Shown here: piece after piece, positions 1-9,554 of the stretch
Numbering within the stretch: the stretch's first letter is position 1
Layout: each line of letters opens with the position of its first letter
Source of the DNA: an uncultured Oscillospiraceae bacterium
Lineage (GTDB): Bacteria; Bacillota; Clostridia; Oscillospirales; Oscillospiraceae
Length of the DNA stretch: 26,045 bases
Direction: 5' to 3'
NCBI GenBank assembly: GCA_934668295.1
Contig: CAKUND010000005.1
Span: 1-26,045, forward strand
The notes under the pieces: generated by a model
Database searches by the model: none
The model's input: only the letters and a program-made list of their open reading frames with translations
What the model was told of the DNA's origin: nothing
Position numbers and translations under genes: made by a program

Positions 1-51
1 TACGCAAAGTTCAGCTATCCGAGAACGATCAGCTTAAAGGGGAAGAAATAA
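1..51 (+). CDS. C-terminal end of an unidentified upstream gene (partial)
   Basis: An open frame runs in from the left edge and ends at TAA (49-51), giving 16 residues that are basic at the end (LKGKK). Only one base separates this stop from the ATG of metF, and the metF ribosome site lies inside this tail, so the two genes are probably translationally coupled. In acetogen-like Clostridia, metF often follows metV, a small zinc/iron-sulfur partner subunit. That is a guess from family context, because 16 residues are too few to identify the protein. Confidence 0.4.
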   Translation, partial: YAKFSYPRTISLKGKK

Positions 52-52
52 T

Positions 53-976
53 ATGAGTATGTTGAAAGAGGCTTTTGAAGCCGGTAAATTTGGCGTCACC
101 GCCGAAATGGCCCCCCCGAAGGGTTATGATTTTTCCGAGCAGCTGGAAGCTGCCAAACTTCTGAACGGCAAGGTTCACGGCGTCAACGTGACCGACATGC
201 AGTCTGCCAGCCTCAAGGCGTCCAGCCTCGGCCTGTGCATCGCGCTCAAAAACGCGGGCATTGAGCCGATCCTGCAGATGACCGGCCGCGACCGCAACCG
301 CATGGCCATCATGGGCGATATCCTGTCCGCGGCAGCCTTCGGCATCGACACGATGCTCGCGCTCACGGGCGACCATCCCGTCGTCGGCGACTGTCCGGAA
401 TCCAAGCCGGTCTATGACCTGGACTCCGTCGGTATCCTGAAGATGCTCACGAAGATGGAGCAGACGAATTGCGACTGCGGCGGCAACGAGATCGCCGGCG
501 GCGCGCCGAAGTTCTACAAGGGCGCTTCCGTCACCCCGGTCTACGACCCCATCGAGCTGCAGATCAACAAGCTGCGCCAGAAGGTCGAAAACGGCGCGGA
601 GTACATCCAGACGCAGGGCATTTTTGATCTGGAAACGTTCAAGCGCTTCCTGGACAAGGTCGACGCGGCCGGCATCAAGACCCATATCATGGCCGGTATC
701 ATCCCGCTGAAGGCCGCCGGCATGGCCCGGTACATGAACGAAAACGTCCCCGGCATCGCGGTGCCGCAGGACATGATCGACAAGCTCGCCGCAGCGGCGG
801 CCGAGGGCAAGGAAAAGGGCGTCAAGGGCCTTCCCATGCAGCTCGGCATTGAGATGGCGGCGGAAATGATCGCAAAGATCAAGGACGAGCATCTGTGCGA
901 CGGCGTGCATATCATGGCCATCGGCGCGGAAAAGAACGTCCCCGCCATCCTCGAAAAAGCCGGCGTCACGATCTGA
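53..976 (+). CDS. metF: Methylenetetrahydrofolate reductase, MetF family
   Basis: A 307-residue TIM-barrel flavoprotein that interconverts 5,10-methylene- and 5-methyl-tetrahydrofolate, used for methionine synthesis or the methyl branch of the Wood-Ljungdahl pathway. The N-terminal AEMAPPKG places Glu18 where the family has its catalytic Glu. LTGDHP carries Asp107, matching the flavin-contacting Asp, and YIQTQGIF carries Gln187, matching the folate-contacting Gln. Length fits the short bacterial form without a regulatory domain. The Cys pair near residues 140-142 (NCDCGG) is typical of clostridial versions. The start is set by AAAGGGGAAG at 36-45. One base separates it from the gene entering from the left, so it is the last gene of an operon outside the window. 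Which pathway it serves cannot be decided here. Confidence 0.93.
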   Translation: MSMLKEAFEAGKFGVTAEMAPPKGYDFSEQLEAAKLLNGKVHGVNVTDMQSASLKASSLGLCIALKNAGIEPILQMTGRDRNRMAIMGDILSAAAFGIDTMLALTGDHPVVGDCPESKPVYDLDSVGILKMLTKMEQTNCDCGGNEIAGGAPKFYKGASVTPVYDPIELQINKLRQKVENGAEYIQTQGIFDLETFKRFLDKVDAAGIKTHIMAGIIPLKAAGMARYMNENVPGIAVPQDMIDKLAAAAAEGKEKGVKGLPMQLGIEMAAEMIAKIKDEHLCDGVHIMAIGAEKNVPAILEKAGVTI

Positions 977-1000
977 GTTTTCTCAGCTATATTTCAGCAT

Positions 1001-1180
1001 CCGTTTAAGGTAACCGCTGATTCAATCGTCCGCGGTTATCAGCGGATCTTTTGCCCCAACTGTGCAGTTTGAAAAACTTGAAATACACAAAGTATTCCTG
1101 CGTTTTCCAAACTTTCATTTGGGACAAAATCTCCCGCTGATAACTCTTGCCGATTGAACCATCGGTTACCGTCCAAATGG
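1001..1180. repeat. Long imperfect palindrome (about 180 bp), possible MITE or long hairpin
   Basis: Two arms of roughly 85-90 bases fold on a centre at 1087-1091 (AATAC ACAAA GTATT at 1082-1096). Matching blocks going outward are AGTTTG (1066-1071) with CAAACT (1108-1113), CCCAA (1055-1059) with TTGGG (1119-1123), ATCAGCGG (1038-1045) with CCGCTGAT (1134-1141), TTCAATCG (1021-1028) with CGATTGAA (1151-1158), and GGTAACC (1009-1015) with GGTTACC (1164-1170). Short bulges separate the blocks. The inner CCGCTGAT/ATCAGCGG pair at 1014-1045, followed by ATCTTTT, could alternatively act as a terminator for metF. No protein is convincing in either strand. Confidence 0.75.
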
Positions 1181-1220
1181 ATTGCCTGAGTTTCGATACA
1201 AAACCAGTAATATAGCGGCA

Positions 1221-1298
1221 GACGGCAGCCCCATGTCCGGGGGCTGCCGTCAGTCTGTCGAAAAAGGCTGGCCTCCACCGGACTTTTTTGACAGGCTG
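1221..1298. repeat. Tandem pair of inverted repeats in the metF downstream gap
   Basis: First hairpin: GACGGCAGCCCC (1221-1232) and GGGGCTGCCGTC (1240-1251), a perfect 12-bp stem with a 7-base loop. The second follows directly: CAGTCTGTCGAAAAAG (1251-1266) pairs with CTTTTTTGACAGGCTG (1283-1298), 14 of 16 positions. The compact, GC-rich, non-coding shape resembles dispersed intergenic repeats. No second copy lies in this window, so dispersal is not shown. Confidence 0.6.
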
Positions 1299-1356
1299 CG
1301 GGTCGATGCACCGCATCGTCCCCCCTGCGGCTGGTTCCTGTCATAACGTTTTCATC

Positions 1357-1385
1357 GCCCTCCTCGTTCCGGGAGGGCAAAATTT
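1357..1385 (+). terminator. Possible hairpin terminator before the SLH gene
   Basis: GCCCTCC (1357-1363) pairs with GGAGGGC (1372-1378), followed by AAAATTTTT. It lies more than 370 bases after metF with no gene just before it, so what it would terminate is unclear. The rest of the gap (1386-1551) shows only a small palindrome, CCACAA GATA TTGTGG (1457-1472), of unknown role. Confidence 0.4.
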
Positions 1386-1551
1386 TTGCGGGGATGCAAC
1401 CCGGGCGGATTTTTTGCGTGTAGAGGGAGGAAGCGCGCGGGGCAGGAGCGGGCGCGCCACAAGATATTGTGGCTGGTGTTACGTCTACCTCGCAACATGG
1501 GCCGAAGGGGGCTGAAATGCTTGGAAAAACAGACTTTTTCGTAAAAATTGG

Positions 1552-1579
1552 TTGCAATTTTTAATTTTTATGGTAAACT
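1552..1579 (+). promoter_or_regulatory. Promoter of the SLH surface-protein gene
   Basis: TTGCAA (1552-1557), a 16-base AT-rich spacer, and TAAACT (1574-1579) preceded by TG-G, an extended -10. Transcription would begin near 1586 and leave a leader of about 48 bases before the ATG at 1634. Confidence 0.65.
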
Positions 1580-1633
1580 GATTACATGAAATTCTGCGGC
1601 CGCAACAGGCTGCAAAATGAAAGAGGTGCACTT

Positions 1634-4600
1634 ATGAAGCGTACATTTGGAAGATTCATGAGCTTGCTGCTGGTCCTCGCCATGGTACTGGCGATGGTCC
1701 CGGCGGTACTGGCGGCTCCGTATGGCACGCCAAAGAAAAACCATAAAATGGAGATGGGCGTGGGAGATGAGATCAAATTCCCGCGTACAGAAGACACAGA
1801 AGCATTTGATGCGATCACGCACGCAGACAGCGTGGAATGGTCTGTCTCCGGCTACAGCAGTTGGAGCAGCGGCACAACGACGACCCTTGCGACGATCAAC
1901 ATCAAGTCCGGTAAGTATACGATTCTGACGGCGAAGGGCGCTACCGGTTCTACCCCTGTCGTTCTGACAGCAGCCGTTGTGAACGGTACGGGTTCGGCTG
2001 CAAAGACGACCTACTATGACTGGACGATCACGATTTCCCAGTGGGGACTTACGCTGTCAACTAAAACTCTAAATTTGGTTAAAGGCAGTGGTGAAGACTC
2101 TGGTAACGCGCAAGAACAAGAACTGGTTGCGACTGTTACTGGTCCAACAGCGCTTGAGGCCAACAACATGAAAGGCGGCTTTGATGCGGCAAATCTGTGT
2201 TTTGACAGCAATAATAATGCCGTGATAAAAGATAACGGCAAGGTAATTACTGCTACCAATAAGCTTAAAATCAGAATACTCGACCCAAACTATAAAGTAT
2301 CGGTATCTGCCAATTCAACGACAACAAATGGTGTTGTGTGGGCAAAGCTGACATATCAACATTATTATGTGGATAATTCCGGGACACAGAAAATCGAACA
2401 GAAAGATATAATAACAAACTGCGATGTTTATGTGACGGACGCTGCGAGTGGCACACTGAAGATTTTGAAGGGCAGCGAGGATGTAACTGGTAGCATTGTC
2501 AATACGACTACAAGCGCCAAAACGATTACCCTGACGGCTTCTGTGAACAGTGTAACGACCGGGGGTTATGCTTGGGAGAGCAGTGATAAGACTGTTGCTG
2601 ACTTTGCAAACCAAGCTTCTGGAACACTGACAATCAAGGCAGAAGGCACGACAACCATTAATGTCCAATCTCTTGTAGACAAAAATATTACTGCAAGTTG
2701 TACCGTTCATGTTTCTGACGCTGTAGCTACGATCGAAAGCATTGGTTATGCGGATACTACAATCAAAGCATTGGAAGCAGACGGAAAGAAGTTCACCAAT
2801 GACTCCCCGGTTATTACAAACTATACAGTCAACGAAATCACACTTGTTGCCAATGTTAGTGACCCCGCGAAGGTAGGCGATGTGGAGTGGAAGATTACAA
2901 AGAATCCGAGCTACGCAACGATTACTAAACAGACCAACGGTACGGCCAAACTCACGGCTAAGTATTCTGGAGAAGTTACGGTTTCTGCATCTTTGAGCAA
3001 CGCAAACGGCCAGACGAGCACACAGACGAAGACCATTCAGATCTGGACAGCAAAGGCATATATCAAACAGGAGAAGCCTAGCCTGTCCTTTACGGCCAGC
3101 ACGGCGATGAATGCTGTTAGAGAACTGGAAGGCAAAACTGTTACCGTTACGCTCGACGGTAGCAGAACAAAGGTCAGTCTGCCAGTCAAGAACGTGAAGA
3201 TTGACGGCTCTGGTTCTGGTATTCAGATCACGGCTGATATTAACGGTTCAGATTCGAAAAAACTGACTGTTTATTATCCAAAGCCAGATACGAGTGTTAC
3301 GGATGAGGAGACTAAAGCTTCCGGTACGATCAGTTACTCGCTCAGCAGTGATTCTGACATTCTGTTCTATGAACAGCCAGTTTCTTCAGCTATTTATAAA
3401 GTTACAGATACGTTCGAACCGCTGTATACTTATTTTAAGGTCACAAAGTCCGGTTATTATATTACGAATGTCTCTTGGTATGATGTTTTGTCGCACAGTA
3501 AGCTCCAAGAGGAGTCGTATGACGATAAGGACAACAAGACGATTCTGTCTTCGACATTTAATCTGAAGGAGAATGGCAACATTAACGGCCCAGGCGAGTA
3601 TACCTATCAGTGCGTCGTTACGGCAGAGAATGCAAGTAAAAACACTATTACCGGTATCAGCAACGGCGCAACAGTCAAGATCAGCGGCGATTACATCGTC
3701 GACATTACCGTCCCCAAGACCACGATCAATGTGGGCGACAGCATTGAGATCTATGGCGTCGCCCAGACCTATAACCCCAGCTCCGGAAAATACGTCAACG
3801 TGACTGCGGCGCATACCGTCACCTGGACGATGAACGAGTCTTCGCTGGCGTCGCTCAGCAAGACCTCCACCTTCAACACGGCCAATGCCGCGAGTGTCGG
3901 CAAGACGACGCTGACCGCGAAATCCGGCGGCAAGCTGACGCTGACTGCCAAGGTCGAGCTGGGCAATAATACCTATACCGGCACGAAGACCATCACCATT
4001 GAAATCCCCACCGCCGATACCGTCCGTCTGACGCTCGGCGAGAACGACAGCTATGTCCTGCTCGACGGCAGCAAGCTTGCCGCGGCGGTCAAGGATGTGT
4101 GCAAGACCACGCCCAGCACCTTCGTCTTCAAGTCCCCGGCCAACGGCACGCTCTACACGACGAGCTCCCTGTCCAACACGGCCAGCACCTCGACCAAGTA
4201 TTCCGCCAGCGAGGTCAGCAAGATGGCCTATCGCCCGACGCGTACCACCGGTACCCACGAGATCGAATACACTGCCTATGACGGCAGCGCCCAGATCGCG
4301 ACCGGCAAGGTTCTCGTCATGACGAGCGCAAGCACAGTCAAATACTTTATCTCTGCCAACGAAAAGCAGCAGATGGTCGTCAGCGACTTCCAGTCGGTCT
4401 ACGGCACCGGCCTGAGCAGCGTGACCTTCAGCTCGAATACCGACAGCCGCGGCGGTCTGTACAAGGGCAGCACGACCAGCTCCGGCAAGGTCGGCAGCGA
4501 GACCTACAGCGTCTCGAGCGGCACGAACCTGCTGAAGAACGTCTACTTCATCGCGGACAGCACCGTGTCGAAGTATTCTGTCACCATCCCCTTCACGGCA

Positions 4601-5539
4601 AACGGCTCGTCCGGCCAGATGAGCGGCCAGCTCGTGGTCTATGTCAACGACACCCACACGCTGAGCTCCACCGGCGCGACCTTCCGCTCCATGGGCATCG
4701 CGGCAGAGCTCGCACCCGATAACGCCACCGGCAGCACCTACATCACCATCGACCGCGTCGTCGGCGGCAAGCTCTATTCCAGCTACACCAGCATCAAGCG
4801 CTGCACCGCGCTGACCAGCAAGGATCTCGGCAGCACGAAGTTCTACTTCACCGGCTCCAACAGCCTGGATAACCTCTACGTCCTGCCGATGGCCGACAGC
4901 AAGAGCGTCGATGTCACCTACACCATCGACGGCATCACGAAGGGCACGCTGTCCTTCAAGGTCAACCAGCAGACAGCCTCCAACCAGTTCACCGACGTGG
5001 TCGCCAACTTCAGCTGGGCAGCCAACTCCGTTGACTTCATGTACACGAACGAGATCATCAAGGGCAACAGCAGCACGAACCCGAGGATCTTCGGGCCGCG
5101 CGCCATGATGACCCGCGCCATGCTCGTCACGGTGCTTTACCGCGCGGCAGGCGAGCCCACCGTTGCCGGCATCACCAACAAGTTCACCGACAACAAAGAA
5201 GGCAAGTACTACTACAACGCAGTGCTCTGGGCCTCCAACATGGGCATTGTCAACGGCTCGACCGCCACGACGTTTGAGCCGAACGGCAACATCACCCGTG
5301 AACAGATCGCGGCCATCCTGTACCGCTACGCGGGCAGCCCGACCGTGACCGGCTCTCTGAGCGGCTATCCCGATCAGGCGCAGGTCAGCTCCTTCGCCGT
5401 CTCGGCGATGCAGTGGGCCGTCAGCAACGGCATCATCAACGGCGTCAACGACGGCAGCAAAACGACCCTCTCCGCAAAGGGCAACGCTACCCGCGCCCAG
5501 GTCGCCGTCATGCTCCACCGCTTCCTGACGTTCGACTGA
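1634..5539 (+). CDS. Large secreted SLH-domain protein with Ig-like repeats
   Basis: A 1301-residue cell-surface protein. Residues 1-27 form a signal peptide (basic start, LLLVLAMVLAMV core, VLA cleavage site). The body is Ser/Thr/Asn-rich beta-sandwich material; stretches near residues 270-364, 370-473 and 686-793 resemble bacterial Ig-like (BIG2-type) domains (W-SSD, then G-L-I-A-G-T-T-I-V patterns). Three SLH repeats close the protein (about 1117-1175, 1182-1240 and 1243-1300), with MTRAM, ITREQ and ATRAQ at the usual TRAE positions, so it should bind secondary wall polysaccharide. The start is set by AAAGAGGTG at 1621-1629; an ATG at 1586 would sit on the transcription start and adds no signal sequence. 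The region coding for about residues 140-673 is distinctly AT-rich compared with both ends, suggesting a mosaic gene. Ligand and function are unknown. Confidence 0.93.
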   Translation: MKRTFGRFMSLLLVLAMVLAMVPAVLAAPYGTPKKNHKMEMGVGDEIKFPRTEDTEAFDAITHADSVEWSVSGYSSWSSGTTTTLATINIKSGKYTILTAKGATGSTPVVLTAAVVNGTGSAAKTTYYDWTITISQWGLTLSTKTLNLVKGSGEDSGNAQEQELVATVTGPTALEANNMKGGFDAANLCFDSNNNAVIKDNGKVITATNKLKIRILDPNYKVSVSANSTTTNGVVWAKLTYQHYYVDNSGTQKIEQKDIITNCDVYVTDAASGTLKILKGSEDVTGSIVNTTTSAKTITLTASVNSVTTGGYAWESSDKTVADFANQASGTLTIKAEGTTTINVQSLVDKNITASCTVHVSDAVATIESIGYADTTIKALEADGKKFTNDSPVITNYTVNEITLVANVSDPAKVGDVEWKITKNPSYATITKQTNGTAKLTAKYSGEVTVSASLSNANGQTSTQTKTIQIWTAKAYIKQEKPSLSFTASTAMNAVRELEGKTVTVTLDGSRTKVSLPVKNVKIDGSGSGIQITADINGSDSKKLTVYYPKPDTSVTDEETKASGTISYSLSSDSDILFYEQPVSSAIYKVTDTFEPLYTYFKVTKSGYYITNVSWYDVLSHSKLQEESYDDKDNKTILSSTFNLKENGNINGPGEYTYQCVVTAENASKNTITGISNGATVKISGDYIVDITVPKTTINVGDSIEIYGVAQTYNPSSGKYVNVTAAHTVTWTMNESSLASLSKTSTFNTANAASVGKTTLTAKSGGKLTLTAKVELGNNTYTGTKTITIEIPTADTVRLTLGENDSYVLLDGSKLAAAVKDVCKTTPSTFVFKSPANGTLYTTSSLSNTASTSTKYSASEVSKMAYRPTRTTGTHEIEYTAYDGSAQIATGKVLVMTSASTVKYFISANEKQQMVVSDFQSVYGTGLSSVTFSSNTDSRGGLYKGSTTSSGKVGSETYSVSSGTNLLKNVYFIADSTVSKYSVTIPFTANGSSGQMSGQLVVYVNDTHTLSSTGATFRSMGIAAELAPDNATGSTYITIDRVVGGKLYSSYTSIKRCTALTSKDLGSTKFYFTGSNSLDNLYVLPMADSKSVDVTYTIDGITKGTLSFKVNQQTASNQFTDVVANFSWAANSVDFMYTNEIIKGNSSTNPRIFGPRAMMTRAMLVTVLYRAAGEPTVAGITNKFTDNKEGKYYYNAVLWASNMGIVNGSTATTFEPNGNITREQIAAILYRYAGSPTVTGSLSGYPDQAQVSSFAVSAMQWAVSNGIINGVNDGSKTTLSAKGNATRAQVAVMLHRFLTFD

Positions 5540-5555
5540 TCCCCCGTTATACCAA

Positions 5556-5594
5556 CCCCGCCCCCGGCACGAGCCGGGGGCGGGGTTTTAGTTT
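5556..5594 (+). terminator. Rho-independent terminator of the SLH gene
   Basis: A perfect 13-bp GC stem, CCCCGCCCCCGGC (5556-5568) with its complement at 5573-5585, ACGA loop, then TTTTAGTTT. It lies 17 bases after the stop. Confidence 0.93.
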
Positions 5595-5616
5595 CATGGC
5601 GGCTTTTTCTCGATAC

Positions 5617-5648
5617 AAAAAACGGGGCCGGCAGAATCTGCCGGCCCC
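5617..5648 (-). terminator. Rho-independent terminator of the xdh operon
   Basis: Read on the minus strand, GGGGCCGGCAG (complement of 5638-5648) pairs with CTGCCGGCCCC (complement of 5624-5634) around a 3-base loop, then GTTTTTTG. It lies about 20 bases after the stop of the iron-sulfur subunit. Confidence 0.92.
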
Positions 5649-5669
5649 TGCGGGGATGCTGTTTGTGAT

Positions 5670-6175
<506 letters not shown>

Positions 6176-6176
<1 letters not shown>

Positions 6177-7063
6177 CAGATCTCACCTCCGCAGCGTTTG
6201 ACAGACTCAATGAGCGCGCGCTTGGCCATTTCCACGGCGATGTGCTTGCGGAAGGCTTTGCTGGCACGCCAGGAGTCACGGGGATTGATGTCCTCGAGAA
6301 CGGCCCTGGAGAACGCGATCGCGTTTTCCATCGTGACAGGCTGGCCGTTTACAACGGCTTCGGCGCTCGGCGCGCGCATGGGCACGGGGCCCGCGACGCC
6401 GTAGGCGATGCGTACACGGTCGAACGTCTTCTTATCCTCGGACAGCCGCACGTTGACCGAGCAGCCGGTCGTGGCAATTTCCATGGCGTTGCGCATACCG
6501 TATTTGATGTAGAAGCCCTTCGTGTTTTCCCACGAGGCCTTCGGGATCAGGATCGCGGTCTGAATTTCGCCCTCGGCGACATTGATGTCGACCGTACCGG
6601 CCTTGATGTAAAAGTCCTTGATAGGCAGGTACCGTTTGCCGTTCACGCCCGTCAGCTCGACGATCGCTTCCCACGCGTGGAGCGTGGAGGCGGAGTCCGC
6701 CGAGGTCACGCCGTTGCAGGTGTTGCCGCCGATGGTGCCGGCGTTGCGGATCTGCGGGCCGCCGACCATGTCGACAGCTTCGCCCAGCACGTTGATCTTT
6801 TCGATGATGATGGGGTTGTGCGTAATATGGGAGAACGTCGTGAGCGAGCCGATGCGGATGTTCTCGTTTTCATCCATGCTGACGCCGCGCATGGAGTCGA
6901 TCTTCTGGATGGAGATGAGCTCCTTGCCCGCGCGGCGGCCTTCACGCATCTGGACGAGCACGTCCGTGCCGCCCGCGATGATCTGCGCTTCGGGATGCTC
7001 CAGCCGGAGCTTGACCGCTTCTTCAACGGTGTACGCTTCATAGAGCGCTTTCATATCATACAT
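6176..7063 (-). CDS. xdhB: Molybdenum hydroxylase FAD-binding subunit
   Basis: A 295-residue middle subunit that passes electrons from the 2Fe-2S subunit to NAD+ or another acceptor through FAD. The FAD-domain signatures are AGGTD at residues 30-34 and GGPQIRNAGTIGGN at 101-114, followed by TSADS at 120-124; the C-terminal third fits the CO-dehydrogenase flavoprotein C-terminal domain. I see no 4Fe-4S insertion of the kind found in 4-hydroxybenzoyl-CoA reductase. The start at 7063 has GGGAGGGA just upstream, overlapping the stop of xdhA; the gap between those genes is 15 bases. It is the middle gene of the operon. Confidence 0.94.
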
Positions 7064-7078
7064 AGTCTGTTCCCTCCC

Positions 7079-9373
7079 TCAGTCCTGAATCAGACCCGCT
7101 TCGGTGAATTTGGCAAAGAGGACGTGCGGCGTGATCGGCGCTTGGTTGATGGCGACGCCGGTCGCGTGATAAATGGCGTTGCGGATGGCGGGAGCGGGGG
7201 AGCAGGCGGGCGGCTCGCCCAGCGCCTTGGTGCCGTAAGCGGACGTCGGCTCGTAGTTTTCCACGAACTCGGCTTCCAGATTCGGATGATCCATAAAGGT
7301 CGAGAGCTTGTAGTCGAGCAGGTTGTTGTTGAGGGGACGGCCGGTCTTCTCATCGAACAGCAGCTGTTCGGACAGGCCGTAGCCGATGCCCATGGACATG
7401 CCGCCGTGCACCTGCGCCTCAGCCAGCGCGGGGTTAATGAGCTTGCCGCAGTCGTGGACGTTCACGATGTTCAGCAGCTTGACCTTGCACATCGGGATAT
7501 CGACCTCGACCTCGGCGAACGTGCAGCCGAAGGAATAGGCGTTGTTGCGGATGGTGTAGGTCGATTCCGCCGTCAGATGCTCGGAATGGACGGGGTTATA
7601 CTGCGCGGTCATGGACAGCTCGGACAGACTCATGAGCACGCGGCCGTCGGTGATGCGGACGATGTTGGAGTCGATGATGTCCATGTTATAGGTCGCCTGC
7701 CGCGTGACCTCGCAGGCATATTCGAGGATCTTCCGCTTCAGCATTTCCGATGTCTGCCGGATGGAGAAGCCCGCGGTAAAGGTCTGACGGGAGGCGTAGG
7801 CGCCGAGGCCCGTCGGGGTCACGTCGGTATCCTGGCAGGACAGAACATGTACCTTCTTATAATCGGACAGGCCGAGGATCTCCGCGCACATCTGCGCATA
7901 GGCCGTGTCCGCGCCCTGGCCGATCTCGGTCTCACCGACCTGCAGATTGACCGTGCCGTCAAGGTTCAACTGCAGACGGCAGGAGGAGGTCTCCAGCGAG
8001 ATGGGGAAGACGGCGGTGTTGTACCAGAAGGTCGCAAGACCGATGCCGCGGCGGATGGGGCCGGTCTGGTTGGCGTAGGCCTTCAGCTTTTCCTCGTAGC
8101 CGATCGCCTTCATGCCCTTTTCCATACACTGCCGGTAGGAGTCTTCGTAGAGCTCGTTTTTCGAGAAGCCGTCGACATAGCCGGGCTTCATCAGGTTCTG
8201 CCAGCGGTAGGCAAGCGGCGTCATGCCGACAGCCTCCGCGCACTGCTCCGCGTGGGACTCGTCCGCGAACGACGCCTGCGGCATGCCGTAGCCGCGCATG
8301 GCGCCCGCCGCCGGGCGGTTGGTGAAGACGGTATAGGCGTCGCCCTCAAAGTTGGGGCAGGGATAATGCTGGTTGAATGAGCCGAGCGCCTTGGCCACGA
8401 TCGAATGGCCGTGGGAGGCGTAGCCGCCCTGATTGGAGAAGCACTCGACCTTCTTGGCGGCGATGGTGCCGTCCGGATGCAGCCACGAGATGATGTGCGT
8501 GCGGATGGCGTGGCGGACGCGGTTGGAGACGAAGGTTTCCTCACGCGAGCAGTCGAGCTTGACAAGACGGCCGCCGACCTGCGTGCAGCACCAGGCGCAC
8601 AGCGGCTCATACAGCGCGTCCTGCTTGTTGCCGAAGCCGCCGCCGATGTACGGCTTGATGATGCGGATATCGCCCCACGGACGGCCAAGGGCCTGTCCGA
8701 CGATCCGGCGCACGATGTGCGGGATCTGCGTGGAGCTGGTCACGACCAGACGGCCGTTTTCCGCGTAGCAGAAGCAGCCGTGGTTTTCAATGTGGCAGTG
8801 CTGTACGGTGGGCGTCTCGTACCAGCCCTCGACCTTGATGAGGCCGGGCTCCTTGATCGCCTCGGCGTAATTGCCTGCCGCGGCGGTCGTGTGCTTGAGA
8901 ATGTTGTTGGGGAAGGCCTCGTGCAGCTGCGGTGCGCCGGGCTCCATGGCCTTCTGCACGTCCAGCACAAACGGCAGCTCCTCGTATTCGACCTCAATGG
9001 CGCGTACAGCCTGCATGGCCGCGACCTCGTCCTCGGCGATGACGGCGCAGACATCGTCGCCGTAATAGCGCACGTGCCGGTTCAGCAGGTGCCGGTCTGC
9101 AATGTCCTGATGGGACGGATCCATCGACCACGGGTGGCCGGCCGTGGGGAACGGGATGTCCGGCACGTCGAAGCAGGTCAGGATCTTGACAACGCCGGGA
9201 ATTTTCTCGGCCTTGCTGATATCGACCGACTTGACAAAGCCGTGCGCAATGGTCGAATGCTTGACTCTGATGAGCAGCGCATCCTTCGGGGCCAGATCAT
9301 CATAGTATTTTGTCCGGCCGGTCGCCTTGTCAAAGGCGTCGACACGAACCTCGCTCTTGCCTACGATGTTCAT
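7079..9373 (-). CDS. xdhA: Molybdenum hydroxylase molybdopterin-binding catalytic subunit
   Basis: A 764-residue catalytic subunit of the xanthine dehydrogenase family, close in length to E. coli XdhA. It opens with the aldehyde oxidase/xanthine dehydrogenase hammerhead domain (RVDAFDKATGRTKYYDD). Cofactor-binding loops are visible as GGGFGNKQD at 244-252, AMRGYGMPQ at 358-366 and ETEIGQGAD at 481-489. KALGEPP near the C terminus carries Glu720, the expected base that activates the Mo-bound water. First gene of the operon; GGAGGT at 9380-9385 sets the start. With mocA divergent next door, the cofactor is probably the cytosine-dinucleotide form. Purine hydroxylation is the likeliest activity, but family members act on many N-heterocycles and aldehydes, and no purine transporter or deaminase is in view, so the substrate is open. 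Confidence 0.93.
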   Translation of the reverse strand: MNIVGKSEVRVDAFDKATGRTKYYDDLAPKDALLIRVKHSTIAHGFVKSVDISKAEKIPGVVKILTCFDVPDIPFPTAGHPWSMDPSHQDIADRHLLNRHVRYYGDDVCAVIAEDEVAAMQAVRAIEVEYEELPFVLDVQKAMEPGAPQLHEAFPNNILKHTTAAAGNYAEAIKEPGLIKVEGWYETPTVQHCHIENHGCFCYAENGRLVVTSSTQIPHIVRRIVGQALGRPWGDIRIIKPYIGGGFGNKQDALYEPLCAWCCTQVGGRLVKLDCSREETFVSNRVRHAIRTHIISWLHPDGTIAAKKVECFSNQGGYASHGHSIVAKALGSFNQHYPCPNFEGDAYTVFTNRPAAGAMRGYGMPQASFADESHAEQCAEAVGMTPLAYRWQNLMKPGYVDGFSKNELYEDSYRQCMEKGMKAIGYEEKLKAYANQTGPIRRGIGLATFWYNTAVFPISLETSSCRLQLNLDGTVNLQVGETEIGQGADTAYAQMCAEILGLSDYKKVHVLSCQDTDVTPTGLGAYASRQTFTAGFSIRQTSEMLKRKILEYACEVTRQATYNMDIIDSNIVRITDGRVLMSLSELSMTAQYNPVHSEHLTAESTYTIRNNAYSFGCTFAEVEVDIPMCKVKLLNIVNVHDCGKLINPALAEAQVHGGMSMGIGYGLSEQLLFDEKTGRPLNNNLLDYKLSTFMDHPNLEAEFVENYEPTSAYGTKALGEPPACSPAPAIRNAIYHATGVAINQAPITPHVLFAKFTEAGLIQD

Positions 9374-9459
9374 TCGGTTACCTCCATTTTGCTGGGTGAT
9401 GGGCGAAAGCCGCCGGTTTCCGCACGGGTTCCGCCAGTTATCCGCTTTGATTTGTTCTT

Positions 9460-9488
9460 ATTGTAGCATATTGCTTTTTCAAGAGAAA
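9460..9488 (-). promoter_or_regulatory. Probable promoter of the xdhABC operon
   Basis: On the minus strand TGC-TACAAT is an extended -10 (complement of 9460-9468). The matching -35 position, TTTCTC (complement of 9483-9488), is poor, so the promoter may depend on an activator or on the extended -10. The leader is about 80 bases. Confidence 0.45.
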
Positions 9489-9554
9489 GCGAATTCATTA
9501 TCCTACTTTTTGAATAACGACTTTTTCGCGAATGTCGAAAAAACTGTATGATTC

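Noticed and set aside
1039..1557. A 172-codon minus-strand frame in the gap after metF
   Set aside because: It runs through the long palindrome and the double hairpin, has no recognisable domain, and its ATG sits inside the SLH promoter region.
3386..5518. A 710-codon open frame on the minus strand under the SLH gene
   Set aside because: It lies opposite a gene with signal peptide, SLH domains, ribosome site and terminator, and its translation is a low-complexity Asp/Val/Arg/Gly mixture typical of the reverse of GC-rich coding DNA.
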